Source: an uncultured Desulfobacter sp. (lineage in GTDB: Bacteria; Desulfobacterota; Desulfobacteria; Desulfobacterales; Desulfobacteraceae). Taken from it: a stretch of 64,000 nt of DNA. The position numbers and the translations under genes were made by a program. The notes below the pieces were generated by a model, which saw only the letters and a list, made by a program, of their open reading frames with translations, ran no database searches and had not been told where the DNA came from. The stretch covers positions 992,001 to 1,056,000 of the forward strand of contig NZ_OY762229.1 of assembly GCF_963665355.1 (NCBI RefSeq). The letters are read 5' to 3'. Positions 48,523 to 58,386 of this stretch are shown piece by piece (the first letter of the stretch is position 1; each line of letters begins with the position of its first letter).

Positions 48523-50112
48523 ATGATCATCACCGACATCCTCCGGCAAAACAACGTACTTTATCCGGAAAAAACAGCTCTAATTGAAAGATCTCCGGCC
48601 ACAGGCCGGCGCACAGAAATCTCCTGGTCAGACTTTTACCGGCAGAGCACACAAACAGCCAATGCCATGCTGGAAAAAGGCGTTAAAAAAGGTGATAAAG
48701 TGGTTCAGCTCATGACCAATTGCCTTTCGTGGCTGCCCATCTATTTCGGGGTACTGTATACCGGTGCCTGGATCGTCCCCTTGAACTTCAGATTTGAATC
48801 AGACAAAATTCGTTTGTGTGCCATAACTGCAGAAGCCAAAGTTTTTATTTTCGGACCGGAATTTGTGGATCGACTGGAGGAAATCAGGCAGGAATTATCC
48901 CAGTTTGTGGAGTTGTGGATATACACAGGACCGGAAGGAGATTGTCCCGCCTGGGCCTGTTCCTTTGAAAAATTCATTTGTGAATTTGACGGTGTTACAC
49001 CTCCGGATGTGCAGCTATCCTCTAAAGATGACGCAGCCCTGTATTTCACATCCGGTACAACCGGCACCCCCAAAGCGGTTCTGCACACCCACAAGGCGTT
49101 AATGCATGCATGCCAGGTGGAAAATGACCATCACGGCCAGACCCATGATGACGTATTCCTGTGTATCCCGCCCCTTTATCACACCGGGGCTAAAATGCAC
49201 TGGATGGGTTCTTTTCTGGTGGGAGGAAAATGTGTTCTGCTCAACGGCGTCAAATCAGAATGGATTATTGAGGCCGTGTCCGAAGAAAAATGCACCATTG
49301 TCTGGCTGCTGGTACCCTGGGCCCATGACATTCTCATTGCCATTGACAACGGGCAGATCAGCCTGGCCGATTACACACTTTCCCAATGGCGCCTGATGCA
49401 CATCGGTGCCCAGCCCGTTCCCCCAAGCCTGATCAAAAACTGGCGCAAACATTTCCCTGGTCAGGATTATGACACCAATTACGGACTGACCGAATCCTCA
49501 GGTCCGGGATGTATCCATTTAGGCGTGGCAAACGCAGATAGAATCGGCCCCATCGGCCTTCCCGGATATGGCTGGCAAGCCCGGATTGTGGACAAGCAGG
49601 GAAGCCAGCTTCCTTTTGGTGAAACTGGGGAACTTATAGTCCAAGGCCCGGGGATGATGAAAGAATATTACAAAAACCCCGAAGCCACAGCCAAAACCAT
49701 AAAAGACGGATGGCTGTTTACAGGGGACATGGCCAGGTACGACAAGGACGGATTTATCTGGCTTGTGGACCGCAAAAAGGATGTGATCATCTATGGCGGT
49801 GAAAACATTTTTCCTGTGGAAATCGAAAATTTCTTTCTCAAACATGAAAAAATACGAGACATTGCGGTGATCGGAGTTCCTGACGAACGGTTAGGAGAGA
49901 TCCCGGCCGGGATTATCAGCCTTAAACCCAACACCATGATGTGTGAGCAGGATGTTATTAATTTTCAAAGCTCACTCCCCCGATATAAGCAACTTAAAAA
50001 GATATTTTTCGGGGATGTTCCCAGAAACCCCACGGGCAAAATAGAAAAACCGAAACTGCGAAGAATTTATGCCGAAGACAATCGCAAATCCATGGACCTG
50101 CTGCTTAAATAA
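48523..50112 (+). CDS. AMP-forming acyl-CoA synthetase
   Basis: 529 residues of the adenylate-forming superfamily. The phosphate loop YFTSGTTGTPKAV sits at about 173-185, the adenine motif DTNYGLTESSG at about 315, the hinge GWLFTGDMARYDKDGFIWLVDRKKD at 395-420, and the catalytic Lys in NPTGKIEKP near the end. It activates a carboxylic acid, probably a fatty acid, to acyl-CoA. Substrate cannot be set. No strong ribosome site precedes the ATG. It precedes lolA by 13 bp. Confidence 0.9.
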   Translation: MIITDILRQNNVLYPEKTALIERSPATGRRTEISWSDFYRQSTQTANAMLEKGVKKGDKVVQLMTNCLSWLPIYFGVLYTGAWIVPLNFRFESDKIRLCAITAEAKVFIFGPEFVDRLEEIRQELSQFVELWIYTGPEGDCPAWACSFEKFICEFDGVTPPDVQLSSKDDAALYFTSGTTGTPKAVLHTHKALMHACQVENDHHGQTHDDVFLCIPPLYHTGAKMHWMGSFLVGGKCVLLNGVKSEWIIEAVSEEKCTIVWLLVPWAHDILIAIDNGQISLADYTLSQWRLMHIGAQPVPPSLIKNWRKHFPGQDYDTNYGLTESSGPGCIHLGVANADRIGPIGLPGYGWQARIVDKQGSQLPFGETGELIVQGPGMMKEYYKNPEATAKTIKDGWLFTGDMARYDKDGFIWLVDRKKDVIIYGGENIFPVEIENFFLKHEKIRDIAVIGVPDERLGEIPAGIISLKPNTMMCEQDVINFQSSLPRYKQLKKIFFGDVPRNPTGKIEKPKLRRIYAEDNRKSMDLLLK

Positions 50113-50125
50113 TAAGGATTCCAAA

Positions 50126-50797
50126 ATGAAATATATGACCCGGATTTTTATTCCATGGACAATGGCGGTTTTTATCCTGATGATACAGGTGGCCATGCCA
50201 TGCCATGCATCCCAGACCCTTGATGACGAAACCGCCCAGATCGTTTCCGGAATTGAGGCAAAATACGCCAACAAAAGTTTCAGTGCCGATTTTGAGCAGG
50301 CATCACATTTGACCGCCCTTGATGTAACTGAAATGGCCACAGGAAAAGCCTGGTTCAGCCATCCGGGAAAGATGAAATGGATTTACAACAGTTCAGACAA
50401 CCATGAAATAATCACCAATGGAAAAAATCTGTGGATTTACCGTCCCGAAGAAAAACAGGTGATGGCCGGAGATGCCGCGCCGTTCTTTCAGTCCGGATCC
50501 GGCGGTGCATTTCTGGCAGATATTCGGAAAATAAGGGAAGAGTTTTCCATCCAACCGGGAAACGTAAAAGAAAATTCTGTACAACTTGTGCTGACCCCGA
50601 AAAAACAGACCCCTGAACTTGCAAAAATACGTATTACAGTAGCTCTGCCGAGTTATGAAATCCCTGTGGTGGAAACCGAAAATACTTACGGGGATACCAC
50701 CAAATTTATATTTACCAATATCCAGTTCAGCACGTTTGATGATCAGATATTTGAATTTACCCCCCCACTAGGGACAGAAATTATAGAAATTGACTGA
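50126..50797 (+). CDS. lolA: Outer-membrane lipoprotein carrier LolA
   Basis: 223 residues from ATG 50126 (AAGGA before it). The signal peptide ends near HAS at residue 29. The mature protein shows the half-barrel pattern with SFSADFEQAS, GKAWFSHPGKMKWIY and NLWIYRPEEKQVM. LolA carries lipoproteins through the periplasm to LolB. Its stop overlaps the nadA start by one base (TGATG). Confidence 0.88.
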   Translation: MKYMTRIFIPWTMAVFILMIQVAMPCHASQTLDDETAQIVSGIEAKYANKSFSADFEQASHLTALDVTEMATGKAWFSHPGKMKWIYNSSDNHEIITNGKNLWIYRPEEKQVMAGDAAPFFQSGSGGAFLADIRKIREEFSIQPGNVKENSVQLVLTPKKQTPELAKIRITVALPSYEIPVVETENTYGDTTKFIFTNIQFSTFDDQIFEFTPPLGTEIIEID

Positions 50798-51711
50798 TGA
50801 GATTTAAAAATTCTACGCTGCACCAGCAGATCCGGGACCTGGCCAAGGCAAAAAAGGCCATTATCCTGGCCCATAATTACCAGCCCGCCGAGATCCAGGA
50901 TGTCGCAGACCTGTGCGGCGATTCCCTTGAAATGAGCATAAAGGCCGCAGCCACGGATGCGGACATCATTGTCTGCTGCGGGGTACGCTTTATGGCCGAA
51001 ACCGCAGCCATCCTGTGTCCGGACAAGATAGTCCTCATGCCCAATCCCGATGCCGGGTGCCCCATGGCAGACATGGTCACCCCCCAGGAGCTGGTCAAAC
51101 GTAAAGAAGAACTTGGGGGCATCCCTGTTATCACCTACGTCAACTCATCTGCGGCAGTCAAGGCAGTATCTGATATCTGCTGCACCTCGGCCAATGTGAT
51201 CAAGGTGGTGAATGCTTTAAAAGAGGACGAAGTCCTCATGACACCGGATCGGAACCTGGCCCGGTATGCTGCGGCCAACACTGATAAAAAGGTGCACTTG
51301 TGGCAAGGCTACTGCCCCTTTCACAACGATTTAAGTGTTGAGGCTGTTAAGGCGGCCAAAGCCGCACACCCCAACGCCTTGTTTGTGGCCCACCCGGAGT
51401 GCACCCCTGAGGTACTTAAGCTTGCCGACAGTATTGAATCCACATCGGGAATGATCCGGTTTGCAGGGGAAAGTTCAGCCGACCAGTTTATCCTGGGCAC
51501 GGAAACAGGCCTGATCCATGCTATTTCAAAGGCATATCCTGAAAAGACTTTTTTCCCTGTATCGGACCAACTGGTGTGCACGGATATGAAAAAAACCAGA
51601 TTGCAGGACATTCTGGACTGCCTTGAAAACATGTCCGGAAAAGTGACGGTTGAAGAAGCAATTCGTATCAAAGCCATGGATGCCGTCAGAAAAATGATAA
51701 ACACAAAATAG
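50797..51711 (+). CDS. nadA: Quinolinate synthase A
   Basis: 304 residues. It condenses iminoaspartate with dihydroxyacetone phosphate using a 4Fe-4S cluster. Signatures: AHNYQPAEIQDVAD, GVRFMAETA, MPNPDAGCPMADM and HPECTPEVLKLAD near 201, with conserved cysteines for the cluster. nadB and nadC are not adjacent. The start is fixed by the TGATG overlap with lolA. Confidence 0.96.
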   Translation: MRFKNSTLHQQIRDLAKAKKAIILAHNYQPAEIQDVADLCGDSLEMSIKAAATDADIIVCCGVRFMAETAAILCPDKIVLMPNPDAGCPMADMVTPQELVKRKEELGGIPVITYVNSSAAVKAVSDICCTSANVIKVVNALKEDEVLMTPDRNLARYAAANTDKKVHLWQGYCPFHNDLSVEAVKAAKAAHPNALFVAHPECTPEVLKLADSIESTSGMIRFAGESSADQFILGTETGLIHAISKAYPEKTFFPVSDQLVCTDMKKTRLQDILDCLENMSGKVTVEEAIRIKAMDAVRKMINTK

Positions 51712-51742
51712 GTTACGACGACCAAAAGGTGTAAAAAAAGCC

Positions 51743-52189
51743 TTGAGCCCCTCACCTGACAGCCCCCCCAGAGCATATCCAGACAGGCCCACCCTTGCGG
51801 TGGGCGCGGTTGTATTTAAAGACAACAAAGTGCTTCTTGTTAAACGAGGCAATCCCCCGGCCAGAGGCGTCTGGGCAATTCCGGGCGGCAGTGTGGAATT
51901 GGGAGAAACCCTTCAACAGGCAGCCGAAAGGGAAATTTTCGAAGAAACCGGAATTATCATCCAGGCCGGCAAACCCATATTTTCATTTGAATCCATCCTC
52001 AGGGACGACAAGAACCGGATTAGATTTCATTATTATATCGTAGATCTTGAAGCAAGTTACGTAAGTGGTGAACTCACTGCCGGAGACGATGCCCTGGATG
52101 CCGGGTGGATCTCCAAGGAAAAGCTGAGCAGCCTTAACGTCACTTCTGCCACCCGGGATCTTCTCATCCAGTCCTTTAATTTTGGATAA
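51743..52189 (+). CDS. Nudix hydrolase, MutT/ADP-ribose pyrophosphatase-like
   Basis: 148 residues with the Nudix box at 49-71 (GGSVELGETLQQAAERE then IFEETGI). The PGG before the box and a start of the form RPTLAVGAVVF fit ADP-ribose or 8-oxo-dGTP pyrophosphatases. The TTG start is uncertain: only a weak AAAGGTG is upstream, but no ATG or GTG before the domain would give a full-length fold. It follows nadA by 31 bp, so a link to NAD turnover is possible. Confidence 0.82.
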   Translation: MSPSPDSPPRAYPDRPTLAVGAVVFKDNKVLLVKRGNPPARGVWAIPGGSVELGETLQQAAEREIFEETGIIIQAGKPIFSFESILRDDKNRIRFHYYIVDLEASYVSGELTAGDDALDAGWISKEKLSSLNVTSATRDLLIQSFNFG

Positions 52190-52231
52190 CGTGTTTGTTT
52201 CTTGACAAAATTTTAACAATCAAGCTATTTA

Positions 52232-52330
52232 TTTTTATATGAAAGTTCCCATATGTTGTTCGGATTCTTTCTTGCCTCGTTGTGGGCTAAGACTGGCAGG
52301 TGATATGTCAGGTCTGCCCACGGTTGTCAG
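52232..52330 (-). repeat. Dispersed hairpin repeat, copy 3
   Basis: Read on the minus strand: TGGGCAGACCTGACA pairs imperfectly with TGCCAGTCTTAGCCCA, then CACAACGAGG and the tail CTTTCATATAAAAA. It lies between the Nudix gene and maeB, opposite to both. Confidence 0.55.
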
Positions 52331-52471
52331 TTAAAAATTTAACGATGCGATATTAAGTACCAAATAGTACCCGGTATAAAGATGTCACCAGGTGCGTTTT
52401 TATTCTGGAACAGTATCTTAAATCCCACCCTCACCTGTTTGATAATAATGAATTAATTAAAAGGAAAAACA

Positions 52472-54742
52472 ATGTTAAAATTTACTGATGCGTTAGAATA
52501 TCACAGCAGCGGTCGTAAAGGTAAAATTGAAGTTATTACCACAAAACCGTGTGCAACGAGCAGGGATCTGTCTTTAGCCTACAGCCCGGGTGTTGCAAAA
52601 CCATGCCTGGAAATTAAAAAAAATCCGGATATGGCCTATGAATATACCGCCAAAGGTAATCTTGTCGCCGTTGTTTCCAACGGAACGGCAGTTCTTGGCC
52701 TTGGAAATATCGGTGCCCTTGCCGGCAAGCCGGTTATGGAGGGCAAGGGAGTCCTGTTCAAAAGCTTTGCCGATATAGATGTTTTTGATATTGAACTGAA
52801 CACCAAAGATCCCGATGAATTGATCCGTACAGTCCAGGTGCTTGAGCCAACCTTCGGCGGTATCAACCTGGAGGATATCAAAGGGCCGGAATGCTTCTAT
52901 ATTGAAGAAAAACTGACGAAGACCATGAATATTCCCGTGTTCCACGATGACCAGCACGGCACTGCGATTATTGCCGCCGCCGGAATGATCAATGCCCTTG
53001 AACTCGTCGGGAAAAAAATTGAAGAGATCAAGATTGTATTCAACGGGGCCGGTGCCGCCGGTATTGCCTGTGCCAACCTTCTGATCACCATGGGTATCAA
53101 CAGGAACAACCTTATCCTCTGCGACTCCAAGGGCGTTATTTATAAAGGCCGCACCGACGGCATGAACCCGTACAAAGAACGATTGGCTGCACAAACCGAT
53201 GCCCGGACCCTTGAAGATGCCATGAAAGGCGCGGATATTTTTTTCGGGGTGTCAGTCAAAGGGGCGCTTACCCCGGACATGCTGCGCGTCATGGCCAAAG
53301 ACCCCATTGTTTTTGCCATGGCCAATCCTGATCCGGAGATCACCCCGGGCGAAGCAAAAGCCGTACGCAGTGATGTTATCATCGGCACCGGACGCTCGGA
53401 CTACAATAACCAGGTGAACAATGTCCTGTGCTTCCCATTCCTGTTCCGCGGTGCTCTGGACACCCACGCCAGCGCCATCAATGACGAGATGAAACTTGCC
53501 GCCGTTCACGCCCTTGCCCAGCTTGCCAAAGAAGATGTACCGGATTCCGTGCGCCGGGCCTACAGCAACAGTGAAATTCAATTCGGGCGTGAATATCTTC
53601 TCCCCAAACCGTTTGACCCCCGGGTCCTGTTACGCATGGCACCGGCCGTTGCCAAGGCCGCCATGGATTCAGGTGTCGCCAGAAGACCCATCCTGGACAT
53701 GGAAAAATACGTTGAACACCTGGAGGCGATGCAGGGGCGCTCAAAAGAGATTATGCGGACCATTATCAACAAAGCAAAAACAGATCCCAAACGGGTGGTC
53801 TTTCCGGAAGGTGAAGAAGATAAAATCCTGCGTGCCGCACAGGTCCTGCTGGATGAGGAAATTGCCATCCCGATTCTTATCGGCAATGAAGAAATCATCC
53901 GTAGCAAAGCCATGGAACTAAATATTGACTTACGCGCCACCGAAATTATAAATCCCCGCAGAAGTGAAAAGCTCAAAGCGTATTCGGAAATTCTTTTTGC
54001 CAAACGTCAACGCAAGGGCATGACACGATATGATGCCCGACGTCACCTGCAGGAAGATGGAAATTACTTCGGTGCCATCATGGTGGAACAAGGCGATGCA
54101 GATGCTCTGCTTTCCGGCATCAACGCCCACTATCCGGAAGTGATCCTGCCTGCCATAGAAGTAATCGGCAAAAAGGATGGTTTGTCCAAAGTTCATGGCC
54201 TGTATATGATGGTGTTCAAAAAAGATGTAATCTTTTGCGCCGATACAACCGTGACCATTGAACCAACGGCAGAAGAGCTTGCGGAAACAGCCATCCTGGC
54301 AGCTGAAGAGGTCCGGTATTTTGATATCACACCACGGATTGCCATGCTCTCCTTTTCCAACTTCGGCAGCGCCCAGCATCCATTGACCCTGAAAGTGAAA
54401 AAAGCAACCGCGCTGGTCAAGGAGTGGGCCCCTGAGCTCACGGTGGACGGGGAAATGCAGGCCAACATTGCCCTGGACCCGGAAATCGTTGAAAAGCAGT
54501 ACCCATTCTCCAAGCTCAAGGGGGATGCAAATATTTTCATCTTTCCGGACCTGCAGTCGGGCAATATCACCTATAAAATGCTGGCCAAACTGGGAAATGC
54601 CGTTGCAGTCGGCCCCATCCTCATGGGGATGAAAAAACCCATCCATGTGCTGCAGCGCGAAGATGATGTCGCCGACATTGTCAATATGGCGGCGATGGCT
54701 GTCAACGATGCCCAGATGAACAGAATGAGAGACATAGAATAA
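52472..54742 (+). CDS. maeB: NADP-dependent malic enzyme with phosphotransacetylase-like domain
   Basis: 756 residues, the size of MaeB. Residues 1-430 are the malic enzyme ([39 protein letters not shown]), which decarboxylates malate to pyruvate. Residues about 431-756 resemble phosphate acetyltransferase ([20 protein letters not shown]), a regulatory domain that binds acetyl-CoA in this group. AAAGGAAAAAC precedes the ATG. It supplies pyruvate and NADPH. It converges on the CitE-like gene. Confidence 0.96.
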   Translation: MLKFTDALEYHSSGRKGKIEVITTKPCATSRDLSLAYSPGVAKPCLEIKKNPDMAYEYTAKGNLVAVVSNGTAVLGLGNIGALAGKPVMEGKGVLFKSFADIDVFDIELNTKDPDELIRTVQVLEPTFGGINLEDIKGPECFYIEEKLTKTMNIPVFHDDQHGTAIIAAAGMINALELVGKKIEEIKIVFNGAGAAGIACANLLITMGINRNNLILCDSKGVIYKGRTDGMNPYKERLAAQTDARTLEDAMKGADIFFGVSVKGALTPDMLRVMAKDPIVFAMANPDPEITPGEAKAVRSDVIIGTGRSDYNNQVNNVLCFPFLFRGALDTHASAINDEMKLAAVHALAQLAKEDVPDSVRRAYSNSEIQFGREYLLPKPFDPRVLLRMAPAVAKAAMDSGVARRPILDMEKYVEHLEAMQGRSKEIMRTIINKAKTDPKRVVFPEGEEDKILRAAQVLLDEEIAIPILIGNEEIIRSKAMELNIDLRATEIINPRRSEKLKAYSEILFAKRQRKGMTRYDARRHLQEDGNYFGAIMVEQGDADALLSGINAHYPEVILPAIEVIGKKDGLSKVHGLYMMVFKKDVIFCADTTVTIEPTAEELAETAILAAEEVRYFDITPRIAMLSFSNFGSAQHPLTLKVKKATALVKEWAPELTVDGEMQANIALDPEIVEKQYPFSKLKGDANIFIFPDLQSGNITYKMLAKLGNAVAVGPILMGMKKPIHVLQREDDVADIVNMAAMAVNDAQMNRMRDIE

Positions 54743-54764
54743 AAAGTTATTTCCAAAACACTCG

Positions 54765-55673
54765 TTAGGCCAGTTCCAGGAAGATCGCCTGCTCCCATAC
54801 ACGGCGGGCGATACGGACAGTGGCAAGATCCACCATACGGCCCTGGACAGCCACGGCCCCGGTTGACTGATCACCTGCGGCATCCAGAATCTGCCGGGCC
54901 CTGACGATCTCTTCCGGTGCCGGTGTAAACACCTGGTTCACGACCTGAATCTGGTCGGGGTGGATCACCCACTTGCCGTCACATCCCAGTGCCCTGGACT
55001 GCCCCGCCGACTTTCTCAGGCCGTCAGTATCTTGGAAATTGCCATAGGGGGCGTCCAGGGCCAGAAGGCCCTGGGCCTTGGCGGCCATGACTACCCGGCT
55101 GATGGGAAAATGCCACCGGTGGCCCGCATAGACCTGGTCTTCATTTTCACCGTGGCCGGATAATGAAATCAGTCCGGCACCGATACTGGCCTGGTAATCG
55201 GCAATTCCAAAGGCCAAACTGGATATCCTGTCAGCGGCACCGGCAATCTGCCTGACCCGTGCAAGCCCCTGGGCCGTTTCTATACAGGCCTGGATTCGAA
55301 TTTGTTTTTCCAGTCCAAGAGCCATCTCAAGTCCGTCCAGCAACCGGGATATAAAATGGATGTCGCCCTCATGGTTCACCTTGGGCACGACTATTGCGTC
55401 AAGACCCTCCCTGGCAGATTCGACCACCTGTATCAGGTCTTTATAAGCAAAGGGGCTATCCACACTGTTGATGCGCAGATATATGGATTTCTGGTTAAAG
55501 TTTACAGAGGACAACGAGGCCATAATCGATTCCCGGGCAGCCTCTTTTTTGTCAACAGGCACACTGTCTTCCAAATCCAGCATAATCACATCGGCTTGTG
55601 AAAGCGCTGCACTGGCGTGCATTTTTTCCTTGTGGCCGGGTACGGAAAGTATACTTCGGCAAGGCTTGTTCAT
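54765..55673 (-). CDS. CitE-like CoA-ester lyase (HpcH/HpaI fold)
   Basis: 302 residues from ATG 55673 (AGGAG 10 bases before); a start at 55694 has none. The fold and motifs RSILSVPGHKEKMHASA, MLDLEDSVPVDKKEAAR, AIVVPKVNHEG and GKWVIHPDQIQVVNQVFTP match citrate lyase beta and malyl-CoA lyases. It cleaves or forms a 3-hydroxyacyl-CoA ester with Mg. Neighbouring maeB makes malate metabolism plausible, but the substrate (malyl-, citramalyl- or citryl-CoA) is unknown. No citD or citF is present. Confidence 0.88.
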   Translation of the reverse strand: MNKPCRSILSVPGHKEKMHASAALSQADVIMLDLEDSVPVDKKEAARESIMASLSSVNFNQKSIYLRINSVDSPFAYKDLIQVVESAREGLDAIVVPKVNHEGDIHFISRLLDGLEMALGLEKQIRIQACIETAQGLARVRQIAGAADRISSLAFGIADYQASIGAGLISLSGHGENEDQVYAGHRWHFPISRVVMAAKAQGLLALDAPYGNFQDTDGLRKSAGQSRALGCDGKWVIHPDQIQVVNQVFTPAPEEIVRARQILDAAGDQSTGAVAVQGRMVDLATVRIARRVWEQAIFLELA

Positions 55674-55716
55674 ATCCGTTTTTCTCCTAATCATTACAAA
55701 AAGTTACGGTTTGGCA

Positions 55717-58038
55717 TCATTTCTTTGATGCTTCGGCTCTGTTGAGCAATCGATGGACAGAATGCAGATAATCCATGTTTCTGCAAGGTTTGGACAGATG
55801 ATCAACCCAGGCATCTTTCTGGGTAAGATCCCTTATAGATTCCAGAAATTCTATATTTCCGGATATGAAAAGAATGGGAATATCGGGGGTTTTTTTTCGG
55901 ATATAATGATAGACATCCATACCGTTGATGCCGCCGGGAAGCATATAATCCAGACTGATAATATCATAAAAATTCCGGTCAAATAATTCCATGGCGTTCA
56001 GGCCTGTATCCGCCAGATCTACCTGGTGGTTGCAGGGGGGCCGGGTTAAAATCCGAAACTGGAGATCGGCGATGGAAGCCTCGTCTTCCACCAAAAGAAT
56101 AGATTTGCCGGAACAAAAATTTTGTGCCTCAATCTCCTGCACTTCTTTGGGGGTTAAATTTTTTTCAATCACCGGGAAAGCCATCTCCACCCGGGTTCCC
56201 TGCCCAAGCGTGGAGTGTACTTCAATCAACCCATGGTGCTGGGACACATATTTTTTAACGTTGGCCATTCCATAACCGGTTCCCTTGATGCCCTCTTTGT
56301 AGGCACGGGTTTTATCCCGGGAACCTTTGAGCGTAAAGGCGGGCTCAAAAATCCGTCCAAGAAAGTCCTCGGGGATACCGCATCCATTATCCTCAATCTT
56401 AATCCATAAGTATCCGCCTTTATCATAGGTTTTGATAAGAATTGTCGGCTGGGTGGAAAGACTCAGGGCGTGGATAGCGTTTTGCAGAACATTTACCAAT
56501 GCATGCTCTATCATTCCGGAGTCGGCAAACAAATCCGGTGCTGTTTCGACATAATCCCGGATCAGGTAAATACCCTCCAGATCCATTTTTAAAAGCGTTA
56601 AAGTCTGCTCTATTTTCTGATCAACAGGAAAAAATTCCTGCCTGGGCTCCTGGGCATTGGCAAAGGCCACCAGATTTCTGGTCAAATTTTTACCTCTGTG
56701 GGTCTGCTCAATCACCAGTTCAAGGGTCTTTCGGATTTCCGGATCCCGGCACTCCAGAAGAGACAACTCCACATGGCCCATCATGATCCCCAGGATATTG
56801 TTAAAATCATGGGCCATTTTTCCGGCCACCTGCCCCACCAAGGCCAGCTTACTGGCGTCGGCAACCTGGTCAAGCGCCTGGATCTTTTCTTCTTCAATTC
56901 GTTTTCGCTCACTGATATCACGCACGGCTGTACTTCGAATTCTTCGGCCAAAGGCCATAAACATCCGGCCTTGGATTTCAGCGGGAAAGGTGGTGCCGTC
57001 TTTCCGAAGGGCTGTGACTTCGTAGGGCTTTTCATAGCCTGACAAAATATTGTGCCGGACTGTTTCCCGGTCTGCGGACTGGATCCACTCCATGCCGGAT
57101 CTCCCCACAGCTTCATCACGGGAGTAGCCGAACATTCTTTGGGCTGTCAGGTTCTGATCCAGACAGACCCCCTGGTCGGAAAGAAAAATAGATTCAAACG
57201 AGGCATCGGAAAGAGCTGCCAGGCGGGCCTGGCTCTCCTGCAGTTTATTTTGATACTGAATCCGCTCCGTAATCTGCCTGCAGGTGCAGCACACCATCTT
57301 TCGTCCCTTCCACATGGCCGCTTTAGTGCTGATCTCTGTATCAAAAATAGAACCATCCTTACGAAGATGGAGGGTTTCAAACAGATCCCCCGACATATCA
57401 ACATTTTTCAGTTTCTCAAGTATATCCGACTTGGACAACCGGGCGTCCCAATCCCATACAGACAAGTCAAAAAGCTCTTCCATGGTGTACCCCAGAACCT
57501 TGGCAAAGGTCTGGTTGGCATCATGAACCCTGCCCTGCTTGTCCACCACAACAATTGCGTCACGGGATTCCTCCACAAGCATTTTCAGCCAGGCTGATTC
57601 CGTTTCAAGCTCTTTGAACCTTTTTTGCCTTTCCTTTTCCATATGTGCTGCATGGATGCCAAGTTCCAGATTCAATTTAAGTTCAATATCCGAACAGGAA
57701 TCAGAAATAATTCTAAAAACAGGATTGTATTCTTCGGGAGTCAGGTCGGCCATATCCTTGGGCCCGACAAGAAACAGAGTGGGAATGAACCATTGTTCCC
57801 AGAGCATCCCGGCATGTTCCAGGGCAGTCATTCCGCCGGTCAGGGCCATATCCGCCACAACTATTTTTGGATGATCTGACTGATTATTTTCGCTCAAATC
57901 TTTAGGAAAACCAGGATGGCAGGCCCCATTAAACTTCATTTTTCCCAAGCGGGCAGCCACGTTGTCTCTCCTGCTGCCGGGGGGCATGGCAATCCATATT
58001 CCTTTCTCTTGCTTGTGTATATCCATATCATGTACCAT
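55717..58038 (-). CDS. Hybrid sensor histidine kinase with two PAS domains and C-terminal receiver
   Basis: 773 residues. Residues 1-130 look like a degenerate receiver. Two PAS domains follow (about 140-265 and 275-395), then HisKA with the phospho-acceptor His in MAHDFNNILG, the GHKL ATPase with IEDNGCGIPE and GTGYGMANVKKYV, and a receiver with the acceptor Asp in IISLDYMLPGG. No membrane segment is seen, so it is cytoplasmic. It is divergent from fliK. The final receiver implies phosphorelay to a separate HPt protein. No response regulator is adjacent. Confidence 0.93.
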   Translation of the reverse strand: MVHDMDIHKQEKGIWIAMPPGSRRDNVAARLGKMKFNGACHPGFPKDLSENNQSDHPKIVVADMALTGGMTALEHAGMLWEQWFIPTLFLVGPKDMADLTPEEYNPVFRIISDSCSDIELKLNLELGIHAAHMEKERQKRFKELETESAWLKMLVEESRDAIVVVDKQGRVHDANQTFAKVLGYTMEELFDLSVWDWDARLSKSDILEKLKNVDMSGDLFETLHLRKDGSIFDTEISTKAAMWKGRKMVCCTCRQITERIQYQNKLQESQARLAALSDASFESIFLSDQGVCLDQNLTAQRMFGYSRDEAVGRSGMEWIQSADRETVRHNILSGYEKPYEVTALRKDGTTFPAEIQGRMFMAFGRRIRSTAVRDISERKRIEEEKIQALDQVADASKLALVGQVAGKMAHDFNNILGIMMGHVELSLLECRDPEIRKTLELVIEQTHRGKNLTRNLVAFANAQEPRQEFFPVDQKIEQTLTLLKMDLEGIYLIRDYVETAPDLFADSGMIEHALVNVLQNAIHALSLSTQPTILIKTYDKGGYLWIKIEDNGCGIPEDFLGRIFEPAFTLKGSRDKTRAYKEGIKGTGYGMANVKKYVSQHHGLIEVHSTLGQGTRVEMAFPVIEKNLTPKEVQEIEAQNFCSGKSILLVEDEASIADLQFRILTRPPCNHQVDLADTGLNAMELFDRNFYDIISLDYMLPGGINGMDVYHYIRKKTPDIPILFISGNIEFLESIRDLTQKDAWVDHLSKPCRNMDYLHSVHRLLNRAEASKK

Positions 58039-58386
58039 AATAAAAATCGCGATTTGCAGAAGAACCTAAGGAAAAGTCTAACTTAATTTTTATCTTTTTC
58101 TATATACAAAAGCAATTTTTTATAAATCTTAAGTAGATGCCCATAACTTTGCTCCATGTGAAACCCAGACCGAAAAAATAAAGACAGGTAATTATTTCCC
58201 TTTTTATATTTTTCCATGGGAAATTCCTGCCCCGGCTACTGCTTAATTTTTAACTTTATGCGAAATCACGCCAATAATAACACGCTTAAATGATTATATA
58301 TTTTTTACATACCCATTTATTGGCATGATGGTTGCTATTTCATCAGTAAAATTCATAAAAAAAGGCAACCAAATTAAAGGTGACTC
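58039..58386. other. Divergent region between hybrid kinase and fliK
   Basis: Very AT-rich; holds the fliK sigma-54 promoter and nothing else that I can support. No convincing promoter for the kinase was found. Confidence 0.45.
58321..58336 (+). promoter_or_regulatory. Sigma-54 promoter of fliK
   Basis: TGGCAT-GATGG-TTGCT, a match to TGGCAC-N5-TTGCW, 50 bp before the fliK ATG. Confidence 0.85.
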
